DNA of 23,497 nt from a virus. The notes beneath the pieces were generated by a model. That model was not told the DNA's origin. It saw only the letters and a list, made by a program, of their open reading frames with translations, and searched no databases. Location of the stretch: positions 1-23,497 of the IMG/VR virus record IMGVR_UViG_3300006037_000034. One strand, 5' to 3'. The position numbers and the translations under genes are program-made. How positions within the stretch are numbered: position 1 is the first letter of the stretch; each line of letters begins with the position of its first letter. Below, in pieces: positions 16,236-22,155 of this stretch.

Positions 16236-16318
16236 TTCTTCACAATTTGCTGTTCTTTTATGGCTTTTTCACGGTCTTTTTTAGCTTTTTTAACCGCTTC
16301 AATCGTTTCTTTATCCAT
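16232..16318 (-). CDS. 28-residue charged peptide ORF coupled to protease gene
   Basis: An ORF begins with ATG at 16318 and ends with TGA at 16232, encoding 28 residues: mostly Lys, Glu and Ala, starting MDKETIEAVKKAKKDREKAI. It ends in an ATGA overlap with the protease start, and lies about 26 bases below a TAnnTTTG box, so it would be the first cistron of the head operon. It may be a translated leader whose job is to bring ribosomes to the protease start, or a tiny helical accessory peptide. No family is recognised. Confidence 0.5.
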   Translation of the reverse strand: MDKETIEAVKKAKKDREKAIKEQQIVKK

Positions 16319-16350
16319 ACCGAAATTTATTAATTGAACTTAGTAGATAG

Positions 16351-16358
16351 CAAATGTA
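16351..16358 (-). promoter_or_regulatory. Probable head-operon promoter -7 box (TACATTTG)
   Basis: The minus strand carries TACATTTG, a full match to the Bacteroidota -7 consensus TAnnTTTG, in the divergent gap between the portal gene and the head operon. The expected start site is near 16344, giving a leader of about 26 bases. No good TTG appears at the usual upstream spacing, which could mean activator dependence. An inverted repeat GCAAT-AA-ATTGC lies at 16368-16379, just upstream. Confidence 0.45.
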
Positions 16359-16410
16359 TGATTTTTTGCAATAAATTGCTTTAATTTGTAGAGAATTAAT
16401 CAATTAAAAT

Positions 16411-17646
16411 ATGGCTATCATAAATCCAACTAACATTATTGACGCTTTATTCGGGTCCCGCGAGTATTATAAAACGCCTAAACCGCAAAATCAATCAATG
16501 CTTTTAACTGGTCAAGCGGAGTTTTTGAATCCTGACACGTGGAATCCTTACAATATTTTCATGACAACGCCCCAGCTTTACGCTGTAATTAATCGTAGAG
16601 GATATTTATTGGCAAGTGGAATCTGGAAACATTACAAAACGGATGCCAGCGGAAAAGTTACTGAGGTGGAAAATAGCCCGTATGTTAAACTTTTGGAGAA
16701 CCCAAACCCAATGCTTCACGGGAACGATTTAATTCGCCAATGGAACGAAAACAAATGTATTTACGGGAATAATTACGAGTACATTTTAAAAGCGTTTGCA
16801 AACCAGGACTTGCCGGACCAATTAACCAATATTTCGCCTGCTTCGGTCGGCATTAAAACGTCAGGAAAATATTACAAACAAACTTCAATGGCGAATATTA
16901 TTCAATATTATGAAGTTTTTGAACAAGGAAATGCCGTTGCAGTTGATCGTATTTTACCAAGTGAAATAAATCATACTAAAATAATTAATTCAATTAATCC
17001 AGTCAAAGGCGAAAGCCCAATGATAGCGATTCACATGCCTATTTCAAATATTCGGGCTGCATATCAATTTCGTAACGTTATAATGACTAAAAAAGGCGCA
17101 CTCGGTTTACTTACCAACGCTTCCAAAGATAGTTCTGGAGCTGTTCCATTACTTGAGCCAGAAAGAAAGCGAATTGACCAAGAATACCAACGTCAATACG
17201 GTATCGGAGACGAACAATCTAAATTGATAATGACAAACGCCTCTCTTTCATGGCAGGCGATGACTTTTCCAACTAAGGATTTAATGTTATTTGAAGAAAT
17301 AAACGAGGATTTTCTAAATATTATTGATAATTACGGGCTAAATGCTAATATTTTTAGCCGAACGCAAGGCAGTACTTTTGAAAATATGAACGAGGGGCTA
17401 AAACAAGCTTATCAGTCCACTATTATTCCCGAAGCGGAAGAACTAGCCATGAATCGTTCTAAGTTGTTTAACCTCTTAGAAAAGGGCGAATTTTTAGAAC
17501 TTGAATATTCTCACATTCCAATTTTGCAGAAAAACAAAAAAGAGCAAACAGAAATTTTAGAAATAAAGGCAAACGCGATTAATACTTTAGCACAAAGTGG
17601 GCTTTATACCAGCGAAGAAATTAAAACTATTATTGATTTGAACTAA
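16411..17646 (+). CDS. Portal protein (only plus-strand gene)
   Basis: A 411-residue portal protein: N-terminal wing (PQLYAVINRRGYLLASGIWK; LLENPNPMLHGNDLIRQWNE; CIYGNNYEYILKAF), stem and crown-side helices (PMIAIHMPISNIRAAYQFRN; DQEYQRQYGIGDEQSKLIMT), and the loop/helix NIFSRTQGSTFENMNEGLKQAY typical of HK97-type portals. It forms the dodecameric ring through which TerL pumps DNA. It is encoded on the strand opposite to all other genes in the window, between terL and the protease gene, where the portal normally lies in the same direction. It has its own terminator. On the plus strand upstream there is only an imperfect -7 box (TTAATTTG, 16381-16388); the A-rich leader ends AATTAAAAT before ATG. 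Confidence 0.9.
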   Translation: MAIINPTNIIDALFGSREYYKTPKPQNQSMLLTGQAEFLNPDTWNPYNIFMTTPQLYAVINRRGYLLASGIWKHYKTDASGKVTEVENSPYVKLLENPNPMLHGNDLIRQWNENKCIYGNNYEYILKAFANQDLPDQLTNISPASVGIKTSGKYYKQTSMANIIQYYEVFEQGNAVAVDRILPSEINHTKIINSINPVKGESPMIAIHMPISNIRAAYQFRNVIMTKKGALGLLTNASKDSSGAVPLLEPERKRIDQEYQRQYGIGDEQSKLIMTNASLSWQAMTFPTKDLMLFEEINEDFLNIIDNYGLNANIFSRTQGSTFENMNEGLKQAYQSTIIPEAEELAMNRSKLFNLLEKGEFLELEYSHIPILQKNKKEQTEILEIKANAINTLAQSGLYTSEEIKTIIDLN

Positions 17647-17654
17647 AAAATTAG

Positions 17655-17684
17655 CGAGATTATTTTGTAACCTCGTTTTTTTTT
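17655..17684 (+). terminator. Intrinsic terminator of the portal gene
   Basis: CGAG (17655-17658) pairs with CTCG (17672-17675), then after one mismatch TTA pairs with TAA around a TTTTG loop. Nine Ts follow on the plus strand (17676-17684), which is a good intrinsic terminator nine bases after the portal stop codon. On the minus strand the same hairpin is followed by CTAATTTTTTAG, so it may also stop terL transcription before it runs antisense into the portal gene. Confidence 0.8.
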
Positions 17685-19104
17685 AAGAATACAAATCCGC
17701 ATGGAATGATTTTATCATGCTACAAAGCCCCTCTAATGAATCGGGCGCGTCGTCGTGTTCAACCTTACCATTCTTTAAATATTCGGTTAAATTTTTCATG
17801 AAGTGGTAATAATCTGAGCCGTGTTCGTAATCTGTTCTAAAATAGCAATTTTCTTTTATAAAGCCAGCCATTTGAGTGATTCTCGAATGTTTATTTGTGG
17901 TTGCCCGAATCGGTAATAAACCAATCATTTTATTTAGTTTCGGTTGAAGTAATTGGACGTACATTCCACCGCCAAAATTGGATTCAACTCTACAATACTC
18001 TGGTAAATGCTTGTTTAAAATTTCGGCTGTAAGTTCGACATTTTCATCCGTCCCTTTGGTTGTGTACAAAATATCGTGAATGTATATTTTTGTGCCTATC
18101 AAATAACCAATTGGAACCGCGTGGGCATCCGTACCCGTGTCCGCAACGTCAATAAATGCCAATTTTCCGTCGGTTTGGTCTGTTTTAAGGTCGTTTGAGT
18201 CGTAATAGTTCAAATCATCTTTGGCAAACAATAAACCCTCCTTAGGCTTCGGATTTTGCATGTACTGAGTATCAAAAACAAATTCGTTTATTTTCCTTAA
18301 TTTATGTAGTTCTTCAATCGTGTGTTTAAACGACCATAACGCCGTGCCGTCTTCCTTAATTGCAGGCAAAGAAATTACGTGCCATGCTCCTGGTTCTATT
18401 TCGGTCAAGTAACCACATAAATCGCTCGAGTGTAACCGCTGCATAATTATAATAATTGGCGTTTTTCTAGAGTTTACACGGTTTCTAATCGTTGTTTCGA
18501 ACTTATTATTTACCTTTTCCCGAACTACTGAACTATCGGCTTCACTTGCTTTCAATGGGTCATCCATAACAATCGCACCGCCAAAAGTTGTTTTATCCGT
18601 TTCTATATTTAAAAATTCGTCAATTTCTTCGTCAACCGTTCCAGCTCCGAAACCCGTGATTGAAGAACTAGAAGAACGCGCCAAAACACCGCCCCCCTCC
18701 GTCGTGTACCATTTTTCTTTCGCCTTACTATCTTTTTTAATTTTTACAGCTGGATAAAGTCTTTGATATTCGTCTGAAAGAACTAAATCTTTTATTTCTT
18801 CGCTATTATCTAGTGCTAAACTATCGGAGTAACTAATATGTATGAATTTTGCGCTAGGGTTTAACGCTAAGCCATGCGCTATGAAGTTTTTAACTGCTAA
18901 TTCCGTCTTTCCGTAACGTGGGGCTATGTTGATAATTAAACGAGTAATTTCGCCGTTCAAAACCTTTTCGAGCGCGTCAACTATTATTTTGTGGTGGTCA
19001 TTTTCTATAAACTTTCTATTAAAACGCTTTTTAAAATGATATTTTGTAAAAAACATTAATGATTTAAGAGTTTTAACCTGAATTACAGCGTCTTTATCGT
19101 TCAT
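17683..19104 (-). CDS. terL: Terminase large subunit (packaging ATPase and nuclease)
   Basis: A 473-residue protein. The ATPase part has a Walker A motif, APRYGKTE at 61-68, Walker B GAIVMDDP at 176-183, and the coupling motif IIIIMQRLH at 217-225. The C-terminal RNase H-like nuclease part shows acidic residues in the right order: FIDVADTGTDAHA (D319, D322), RVESNFGGG (E374) and HDDAPDSLEG (D451, D452, D455). Length is normal for the family. It cuts concatemeric genomes and drives DNA into the procapsid through the portal. Its 3' end reaches the portal terminator, with which it converges. It is separated from TerS by an inserted HNH gene, but its own N-terminus looks complete. Confidence 0.95.
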   Translation of the reverse strand: MNDKDAVIQVKTLKSLMFFTKYHFKKRFNRKFIENDHHKIIVDALEKVLNGEITRLIINIAPRYGKTELAVKNFIAHGLALNPSAKFIHISYSDSLALDNSEEIKDLVLSDEYQRLYPAVKIKKDSKAKEKWYTTEGGGVLARSSSSSITGFGAGTVDEEIDEFLNIETDKTTFGGAIVMDDPLKASEADSSVVREKVNNKFETTIRNRVNSRKTPIIIIMQRLHSSDLCGYLTEIEPGAWHVISLPAIKEDGTALWSFKHTIEELHKLRKINEFVFDTQYMQNPKPKEGLLFAKDDLNYYDSNDLKTDQTDGKLAFIDVADTGTDAHAVPIGYLIGTKIYIHDILYTTKGTDENVELTAEILNKHLPEYCRVESNFGGGMYVQLLQPKLNKMIGLLPIRATTNKHSRITQMAGFIKENCYFRTDYEHGSDYYHFMKNLTEYLKNGKVEHDDAPDSLEGLCSMIKSFHADLYS

Positions 19105-19116
19105 TTTTTTTGGATA

Positions 19117-19641
19117 TTATAAAACATGAAGCCATGATTTTTTATTAATAACGTTATGAATAACTTTTTGCGATACATTATACTTTTTTGCTAATTGTCT
19201 TTGACTGTAATTATTTGTAGAATACAAATGTTTTATTTCAAGAACAATTGATTCGTTTATTTTTGAACAAGCATTATTAGATCCAATTGGTTTTATTAAT
19301 CCTATTTTAATTGCATGTTGTATATTTTCTTTGGCTGAACACCATTCTAAATTTTCAACTCTATTATCTGTTTTAATTCCATTAATATGGTTTACTTGAG
19401 TTTTATTTTGGTTATTTTCAATAAAATTTATCGCTACAATTCTATGCGTTTTCATTGTTTTATGAATTTTATCCAAACTTAAAGTTATTTCATTATATCC
19501 AAATCTGGTTACTTTGGATTTTAAAACTTTTGACTTTAATAATCTACCTAAAGAGTCTATTCTGTCTATTCTTTTTATTTTTCCCAAATTTGAGACTTCA
19601 TAAATACTTTCATAACCTTTAACCTCTTTCCAAACTTCCAT
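19117..19641 (-). CDS. NUMOD4/HNH homing endonuclease
   Basis: A 174-residue protein from ATG at 19641; a TTG two codons upstream is possible. Residues 2-26 are a NUMOD4 DNA-binding motif (WKEVKGYESIYEVSNLGKIK). The HNH core includes HR at 66-67 and VNHINGIKTDNRVENLEW at 83-100, with the second His and the closing Asn/Trp. Residues 127-172 look like a helix-turn-helix (SQRQLAKKYNVSQKVIHNVI). This makes it a free-standing homing endonuclease, expected to cut an allele lacking it. It is inserted between terS and terL and is visibly more AT-rich: the 60 bases from 19141 have 13 G+C against 23 in the terL line at 18601. HNH proteins next to terminases can also help packaging, but the NUMOD4 domain favours homing. 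Confidence 0.85.
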   Translation of the reverse strand: MEVWKEVKGYESIYEVSNLGKIKRIDRIDSLGRLLKSKVLKSKVTRFGYNEITLSLDKIHKTMKTHRIVAINFIENNQNKTQVNHINGIKTDNRVENLEWCSAKENIQHAIKIGLIKPIGSNNACSKINESIVLEIKHLYSTNNYSQRQLAKKYNVSQKVIHNVINKKSWLHVL

Positions 19642-19645
19642 AACC

Positions 19646-19730
19646 AAAAAAACCTATTGACTTTCGAGGTTGAGGACTCTACTCATCAATAGGAATTAAT
19701 TAATGTTTTTAATTGTAGCCTCAACTCTAC
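19646..19730 (-). other. Structured, potentially pseudoknotted RNA leader of the HNH gene
   Basis: On the minus strand a 5' hairpin GTAG/CTAC (19730-19727 with 19718-19715) has the loop AGTTGAGG. Downstream CCTATTGA (19693-19686) pairs perfectly with TCAATAGG (19660-19653). The loop sequence GTTGAGG of the first hairpin is fully complementary to CCTCAAC (19675-19669) inside the second stem's loop, giving a possible 7-bp pseudoknot. Seven Ts follow the 8-bp stem directly, so it also looks like a terminator, and the HNH start is only a few bases further on. It may hold down HNH expression. Confidence 0.5.
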
Positions 19731-19746
19731 ACATTAAAGATACAAA

Positions 19747-20250
19747 TTAATATTCGTTATCCAATTCTTTCGATATTCTTTTTATTTCTTCGGGGGTTAA
19801 ATTAGAAACGTTTATACTACCTTTTAAATCGGTTTCTGACTTATCAATTAACCCTTGAGTACGTGCTATTATATTTTCTTTGAACGTGCCTATAACAGCT
19901 CCCTCCCATTGTTGAGTCTCAATTATATTCTCGATTTCCTCTAAGACTACCAAAAAATCTTTACTTGCTGTCTTTTTAAATTCATTAAACCAACCTTTTG
20001 AGCATCCAATGTATACAAAAAATCCACCTTTTGAATAAGGTCGTGCCGTTGGTTTTTCCTCTTTGCTTTCACCTGAAAATTCTCCTTTATCGTATGAAGT
20101 TGACTTTGTGGAAATCCAAGGGTTTTCATCGCACCATTCAAAATACTCGTGTGCTGACTCTCTTAATAATTCAGGTGATTCAAATAGTTTTTCCCTACCG
20201 TGTTTTGAACGAATTTTCCAGAACTGATTTCCTTTAGGAGCTGCGCACAT
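19747..20250 (-). CDS. terS: Terminase small subunit (gp3-like)
   Basis: A 167-residue protein with the N-terminal pattern APKGNQFWKIRSKHGREKLF that I know from small terminase subunits of the P22 gp3-like DNA-packaging family in Bacteroidota phages. It continues with SPELLRESAHEYFEWCDENP, then a helix-turn-helix-like part (YSKGGFFVYIGCSKGWFNEF), a central helical part (VVLEEIENIIETQQWEGAVI) and a C-terminal tail (NLTPEEIKRISKELDNEY). It recognises the packaging site and recruits TerL. Its ATG shares one base with the stop of the membrane protein upstream (TAATG). The gap to terL holds the HNH gene. Confidence 0.85.
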   Translation of the reverse strand: MCAAPKGNQFWKIRSKHGREKLFESPELLRESAHEYFEWCDENPWISTKSTSYDKGEFSGESKEEKPTARPYSKGGFFVYIGCSKGWFNEFKKTASKDFLVVLEEIENIIETQQWEGAVIGTFKENIIARTQGLIDKSETDLKGSINVSNLTPEEIKRISKELDNEY

Positions 20251-20471
20251 TATACAAACATTTTTATTATCAAAAATACGACTATTCCAACAATAACACG
20301 ATAAAGGCTGTTTCCGATTTGTTTACGCTCAAAAACGTATTTTTGTATCGTTGTACCCTCAACCCATGGAAGGAAAATCAATACCATTCTGTCAATTAAA
20401 AAAGTTGCTGTCATTACAGGCAAAAGTAATAAGCCGAAAAGCGTTTTGAAGTGTTTTTGTTTTAGTCTCAT
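20250..20471 (-). CDS. Small two-helix membrane protein coupled to terS
   Basis: From the ATG at 20471 the protein has 73 residues: a basic start MRLKQKHFKTL, a first hydrophobic segment at about 11-36, a short loop with ERKQIGNSLYR, and a second membrane segment at 56-72 (VIVGIVVFLIIKMFV). An upstream TTG at 20498 would add nine residues, but a TAnnTTTG box lies across that region, so the ATG is preferred. The stop overlaps the terS start, so both are translated from one mRNA. A membrane protein in front of the terminase is unusual. It may be a holin-like or superinfection-related protein, or just a passenger; no family recognised. Confidence 0.65.
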   Translation of the reverse strand: MRLKQKHFKTLFGLLLLPVMTATFLIDRMVLIFLPWVEGTTIQKYVFERKQIGNSLYRVIVGIVVFLIIKMFV

Positions 20472-20486
20472 TTTATACGGTTTTGA

Positions 20487-20494
20487 CAAATGTA
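20487..20494 (-). promoter_or_regulatory. Probable promoter of the membrane protein-terminase operon
   Basis: TACATTTG on the minus strand matches the -7 consensus TAnnTTTG. At a 19-base spacing the upstream element reads TTTC, a near miss of TTTG. The predicted start near 20481 leaves a leader of about ten bases before the ATG at 20471. It lies in the 96-base gap that separates the small-gene array from the late genes, so a promoter is expected here. Confidence 0.5.
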
Positions 20495-20567
20495 ACAAAA
20501 TTTAGTTTAATCGAAATTCCGAATAATTATATTTTGAAGCCAAAGAAAAATAAAAGTTCGCATGATT

Positions 20568-20759
20568 TTAGATTTTAGTTAGTGTTTTTTCTTCCTGAGT
20601 GTTTCTTGCTACTTCAATAGACCAATACATTTTGCATTTTCCGTCGATTACAGGCAGTTTAATATAAAATTGGTAATATTCATTTGCTGGAGCTGTAAAA
20701 CGGTTGCACGTGTCTTTTATTTTACAGCTTTCACCTTTGCATTTTGCTAAGTTTTCCAC
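20568..20759 (-). CDS. Cys-rich small protein, possible zinc binding
   Basis: This 63-residue protein starts with GTG, one base after the stop of the gene upstream. Cysteines are C7, C12, C18 and C43, in AKCKGESCKIKDTCNRFTAP and GKCKMYWSIE. I recall short 'CxxxxC(P/K)xKxxCxRFTAP' proteins from Bacteroidota phages, always without a known role. Four Cys in this spacing could bind a metal ion. It is the last gene of the small-gene array; 69 bases to the next promoter contain no convincing terminator hairpin. Confidence 0.65.
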   Translation of the reverse strand: MENLAKCKGESCKIKDTCNRFTAPANEYYQFYIKLPVIDGKCKMYWSIEVARNTQEEKTLTKI

Positions 20760-20760
20760 A

Positions 20761-21000
20761 CTATTTATTTTTAAAATTTTCGTTTACGTAATCTTTTGCC
20801 ATTCTGCTGTAAAATTTTCCGTCTTTTGCCGACTGCTGATCCGTTCTTCCGCCCCGATATGCTTCAATTAAATTTTCCGTTTCCAATTCCTTAAGTTCTT
20901 CAACTTTATCTAATAAATCATTGTTAATGTAGTAATGATTTTTACTGAGCCAATTTAATAGTTTTTCTACTGTTGTCATGTTATCTTTATTCAGGTCCAT
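20761..21000 (-). CDS. Small hypothetical protein with YxNENFK tail
   Basis: This 79-residue, largely helical protein (MTTVEKLLNWLSKNHYYINN; DKVEELKELETENLIEAYRG) ends SRMAKDYVNENFKNK. The tail is related to the YYNENFKSE ends of two other small proteins in this array (stops at 21855 and 21316). Its N-terminal 'VEKLLNWLSKN' is also loosely like the MKTAVEWL start of others. Its start overlaps the upstream membrane protein gene by 14 bases. Function unknown; it belongs to the array's recurring short protein type. Confidence 0.65.
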   Translation of the reverse strand: MDLNKDNMTTVEKLLNWLSKNHYYINNDLLDKVEELKELETENLIEAYRGGRTDQQSAKDGKFYSRMAKDYVNENFKNK

Positions 21001-21166
21001 TTACAATCATTAAAACTGATGTACTTAAACCAACTCCTACTAAAGTTGACATAAGTTTAGTTTGAACGGTTTGTAAATCAAATCCACCAAGTATATACAT
21101 AGCACATACTTGCACTAATAAAAATGTAACTAAAAAAGCTACTATATTTCTTGTTAATTTATTCAT
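20987..21166 (-). CDS. Small membrane protein with two helices
   Basis: From the ATG at 21166, one base after the preceding stop, the protein has 59 residues: a basic start MNKLTRN, a membrane helix at about 8-27 (IVAFLVTFLLVQVCAMYILG), a short loop with QTVQTKL, and a second helix at about 38-56. A longer reading from 21199 would overlap the gene upstream and is less likely. It resembles small phage holin-like proteins in size and topology, but sits among small early-type genes and no endolysin is nearby, so that role is unproven. Confidence 0.6.
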   Translation of the reverse strand: MNKLTRNIVAFLVTFLLVQVCAMYILGGFDLQTVQTKLMSTLVGVGLSTSVLMIVNGPE

Positions 21167-21167
21167 G

Positions 21168-21314
21168 TCATTTCTTTTTATTATCAATTGAATGACCACA
21201 AGTCAAACTGCTAACACTAGATTGTTGTAGTTTGCTTATTAAAATATCATTTATCTTAATAAGACTCTTCATCTTACTGCTTAATTGGTCAAATTCTTTT
21301 ATTATTTTTTCCAT
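21168..21314 (-). CDS. Short coiled-coil protein
   Basis: The ATG at 21314 is part of the repeated junction sequence that also ends the gene upstream, so I choose it over the ATG at 21371, which would lie inside that gene. The 48 residues are a single amphipathic helix (MEKIIKEFDQLSSKMKSLIK; INDILISKLQQSSVSSL) plus a short polar tail with one Cys. Probably an oligomerising helper peptide; no family recognised. Confidence 0.55.
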   Translation of the reverse strand: MEKIIKEFDQLSSKMKSLIKINDILISKLQQSSVSSLTCGHSIDNKKK

Positions 21315-21331
21315 CTTATTCTGATTTAAAG
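21312..21331. repeat. Gene-junction direct repeat, copy 1
   Basis: CATCTTATTCTGATTTAAAG on the plus strand, identical over 20 bases to the copy at 21851. On the coding (minus) strand it contains the end of one gene (TTTAAATCAGAATAA) and the ATG of the next. Similarity continues for about 16 more bases (TTTCGTTGTA) into the shared YYNExFKSE codons. Confidence 0.85.
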
Positions 21332-21627
21332 GTTTCGTTGTAGTATTGTTCTGATGTATTATATTCACCATCCATACCTATTGCAAGTCTAACAGATGTC
21401 CTAATGACAAATGAATTAGGGTTAATTGAATTCCCATTTTGTAAAACGTGTTCAATTGTTTCAAGAACTTGTGTCAACTCAATAATTCTTTTATTTTTTG
21501 CTTCAATTGAATTGTTTTTTTTTTCAATTTTCAACAACTCATGCGCTTTATCAATAATTGATTGTTTTGATGCCGTTTCTGACCAAATAATTAACTGTTC
21601 TAATAAACTGTTTTCTTTCTGTTTCAT
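21316..21627 (-). CDS. Small helical protein with YYNETFKSE tail
   Basis: This 103-residue protein has long charged helices (SIIDKAHELLKIEKKNNSIE; NKRIIELTQVLETIEHVLQN), then GNSINPNSFVIRTSVRLAIG and the tail EQYYNETFKSE. The tail is shared with the 99-residue protein whose stop is at 21855, while the rest is different. Start and stop both lie in copies of the 19-20 bp junction repeat, so the gene looks like an exchangeable cassette. I recall the tail from many short Flavobacteriia phage proteins. Function unknown. Confidence 0.7.
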   Translation of the reverse strand: MKQKENSLLEQLIIWSETASKQSIIDKAHELLKIEKKNNSIEAKNKRIIELTQVLETIEHVLQNGNSINPNSFVIRTSVRLAIGMDGEYNTSEQYYNETFKSE

Positions 21628-21643
21628 CTTATTCTGATTTAAG
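21625..21643. repeat. Gene-junction direct repeat, copy 2
   Basis: CATCTTATTCTGATTTAAG, matching copies 1 and 3 over 19 bases (the next base differs). It spans the stop of the lipoprotein gene and the start of the 103-residue gene. It gives this otherwise unrelated lipoprotein a C-terminal LKSE like the FKSE of its neighbours. Confidence 0.8.
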
Positions 21644-21853
21644 TTTATGAATTGGATTGTTACAATTACCCTTGTGAGTTAAAACAGTAGCATTATGCCA
21701 ATCACCATACAAATATTTACAACCCTCTATTTCTATTGTTTGTAAAGGACTTGTCATTCCAAGATAAACATCTGTATCCGTTGAATTTTGTGATTTTGAT
21801 TTTGAGCAAGAAATTAATGTTAGTAGCATTAATATTGTAAATATTTTTTTCAT
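21629..21853 (-). CDS. Small lipoprotein
   Basis: From the ATG at 21853, inside the junction repeat, the protein has 74 residues. It has a clear lipoprotein signal: basic MKK, hydrophobic IFTILMLLTL, and the lipobox LISC with the lipidated Cys at 16, then a polar linker SKSKSQNSTDTD. The mature part has two Cys (in IEGCKYLY and GNCNNPIHK) that could form a disulfide. The ATG at 21919 would bury the signal and overlap the upstream gene, so it is rejected. Phage lipoproteins are often superinfection-exclusion or lysogenic-conversion factors acting at the cell envelope; that role is inference here. Confidence 0.75.
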   Translation of the reverse strand: MKKIFTILMLLTLISCSKSKSQNSTDTDVYLGMTSPLQTIEIEGCKYLYGDWHNATVLTHKGNCNNPIHKLKSE

Positions 21854-21870
21854 CTTATTCTGATTTAAAG
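21851..21870. repeat. Gene-junction direct repeat, copy 3
   Basis: Identical over 20 bases to copy 1. It spans the stop of the 99-residue MKTAV protein gene and the ATG of the lipoprotein gene. The distances between copies are 313 and 226 bases, so they frame two gene-sized cassettes. Confidence 0.85.
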
Positions 21871-22154
21871 TTTTCGTTGTAATACTTTTCACCGTAATTA
21901 GTTCCATCACTACCTTCATTGCCTTTATAACCTAAGTCAATCAATGCTTTTTGTGCTATTTTATATACTTCTGTCGTTCTTGCAAGTTGAACATAATTCA
22001 TTTGCCACTCCTGTATTTTAAGAAAAGCATTGATAGCAATTTCTCGTTCATGCTTTTGCTCTTTCTCCATTTCTTTGGCTTGTTCAATATCCGAACTATG
22101 CAAAATTCCATTTTCTGCTAATGTTTCCACTAAAAAATCTACTGCTGTTTTCAT
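21855..22154 (-). CDS. MKTAV-family small protein, second copy
   Basis: This 99-residue protein starts MKTAVDFLVETLAENGILHS and continues with a charged helix (DIEQAKEMEKEQKHEREIAI), then a helical part (KIQEWQMNYVQLARTTEVYK) and the tail GEKYYNENFKSE. It is a divergent relative of the protein encoded just upstream (22384-22151): same start, an 'EQAxEM' motif in the same place, and a similar tail. I recall this family from Flavobacteriia phages and prophages, where it is abundant and unassigned. Its start overlaps the upstream stop by ATGA. Confidence 0.75.
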   Translation of the reverse strand: MKTAVDFLVETLAENGILHSSDIEQAKEMEKEQKHEREIAINAFLKIQEWQMNYVQLARTTEVYKIAQKALIDLGYKGNEGSDGTNYGEKYYNENFKSE

Positions 22155-22155
22155 A
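22138..22155. repeat. Repeat at MKTAV gene start, copy 1
   Basis: TCTACTGCTGTTTTCATA, identical over 18 bases to 22368-22385; on the minus strand it codes the first residues MKTAV of two adjacent genes. The two copies are 230 bases apart. Confidence 0.8.

Noticed and set aside
16335-17644. TTGAACT at both ends of the portal gene as inversion repeats
   Set aside because: It is only seven bases, common in AT-rich DNA, and in direct rather than inverted orientation, so it cannot explain an inversion.
19646-19693. Hammerhead ribozyme-like sequence (TTGATGAG ... CGAAAGTC) on the minus strand before the HNH gene
   Set aside because: The core needs CUGAUGA; the C is U here and would be used in the stem. 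There is no stem III between GAAA and GUC, and no proper stem II. The loop-loop pairing explains the sequence better.
19117-19746. Group I intron carrying the HNH gene
   Set aside because: Only about 100 bases lie before and 12 after the HNH gene, too few for an intron core, and terS and terL are both complete on each side.
20997-21199. Longer starts for several array genes (21199, 21371, 21919, 20498)
   Set aside because: These would run into the previous gene, hide a lipoprotein signal or cross a -7 box; the internal ATGs next to the previous stop codon fit better.
21312-21870. Junction repeats as a CRISPR array or tRNA-like element
   Set aside because: Three copies, spacing of 226 and 313 bases, and they sit in coding ends of genes; no spacer structure.
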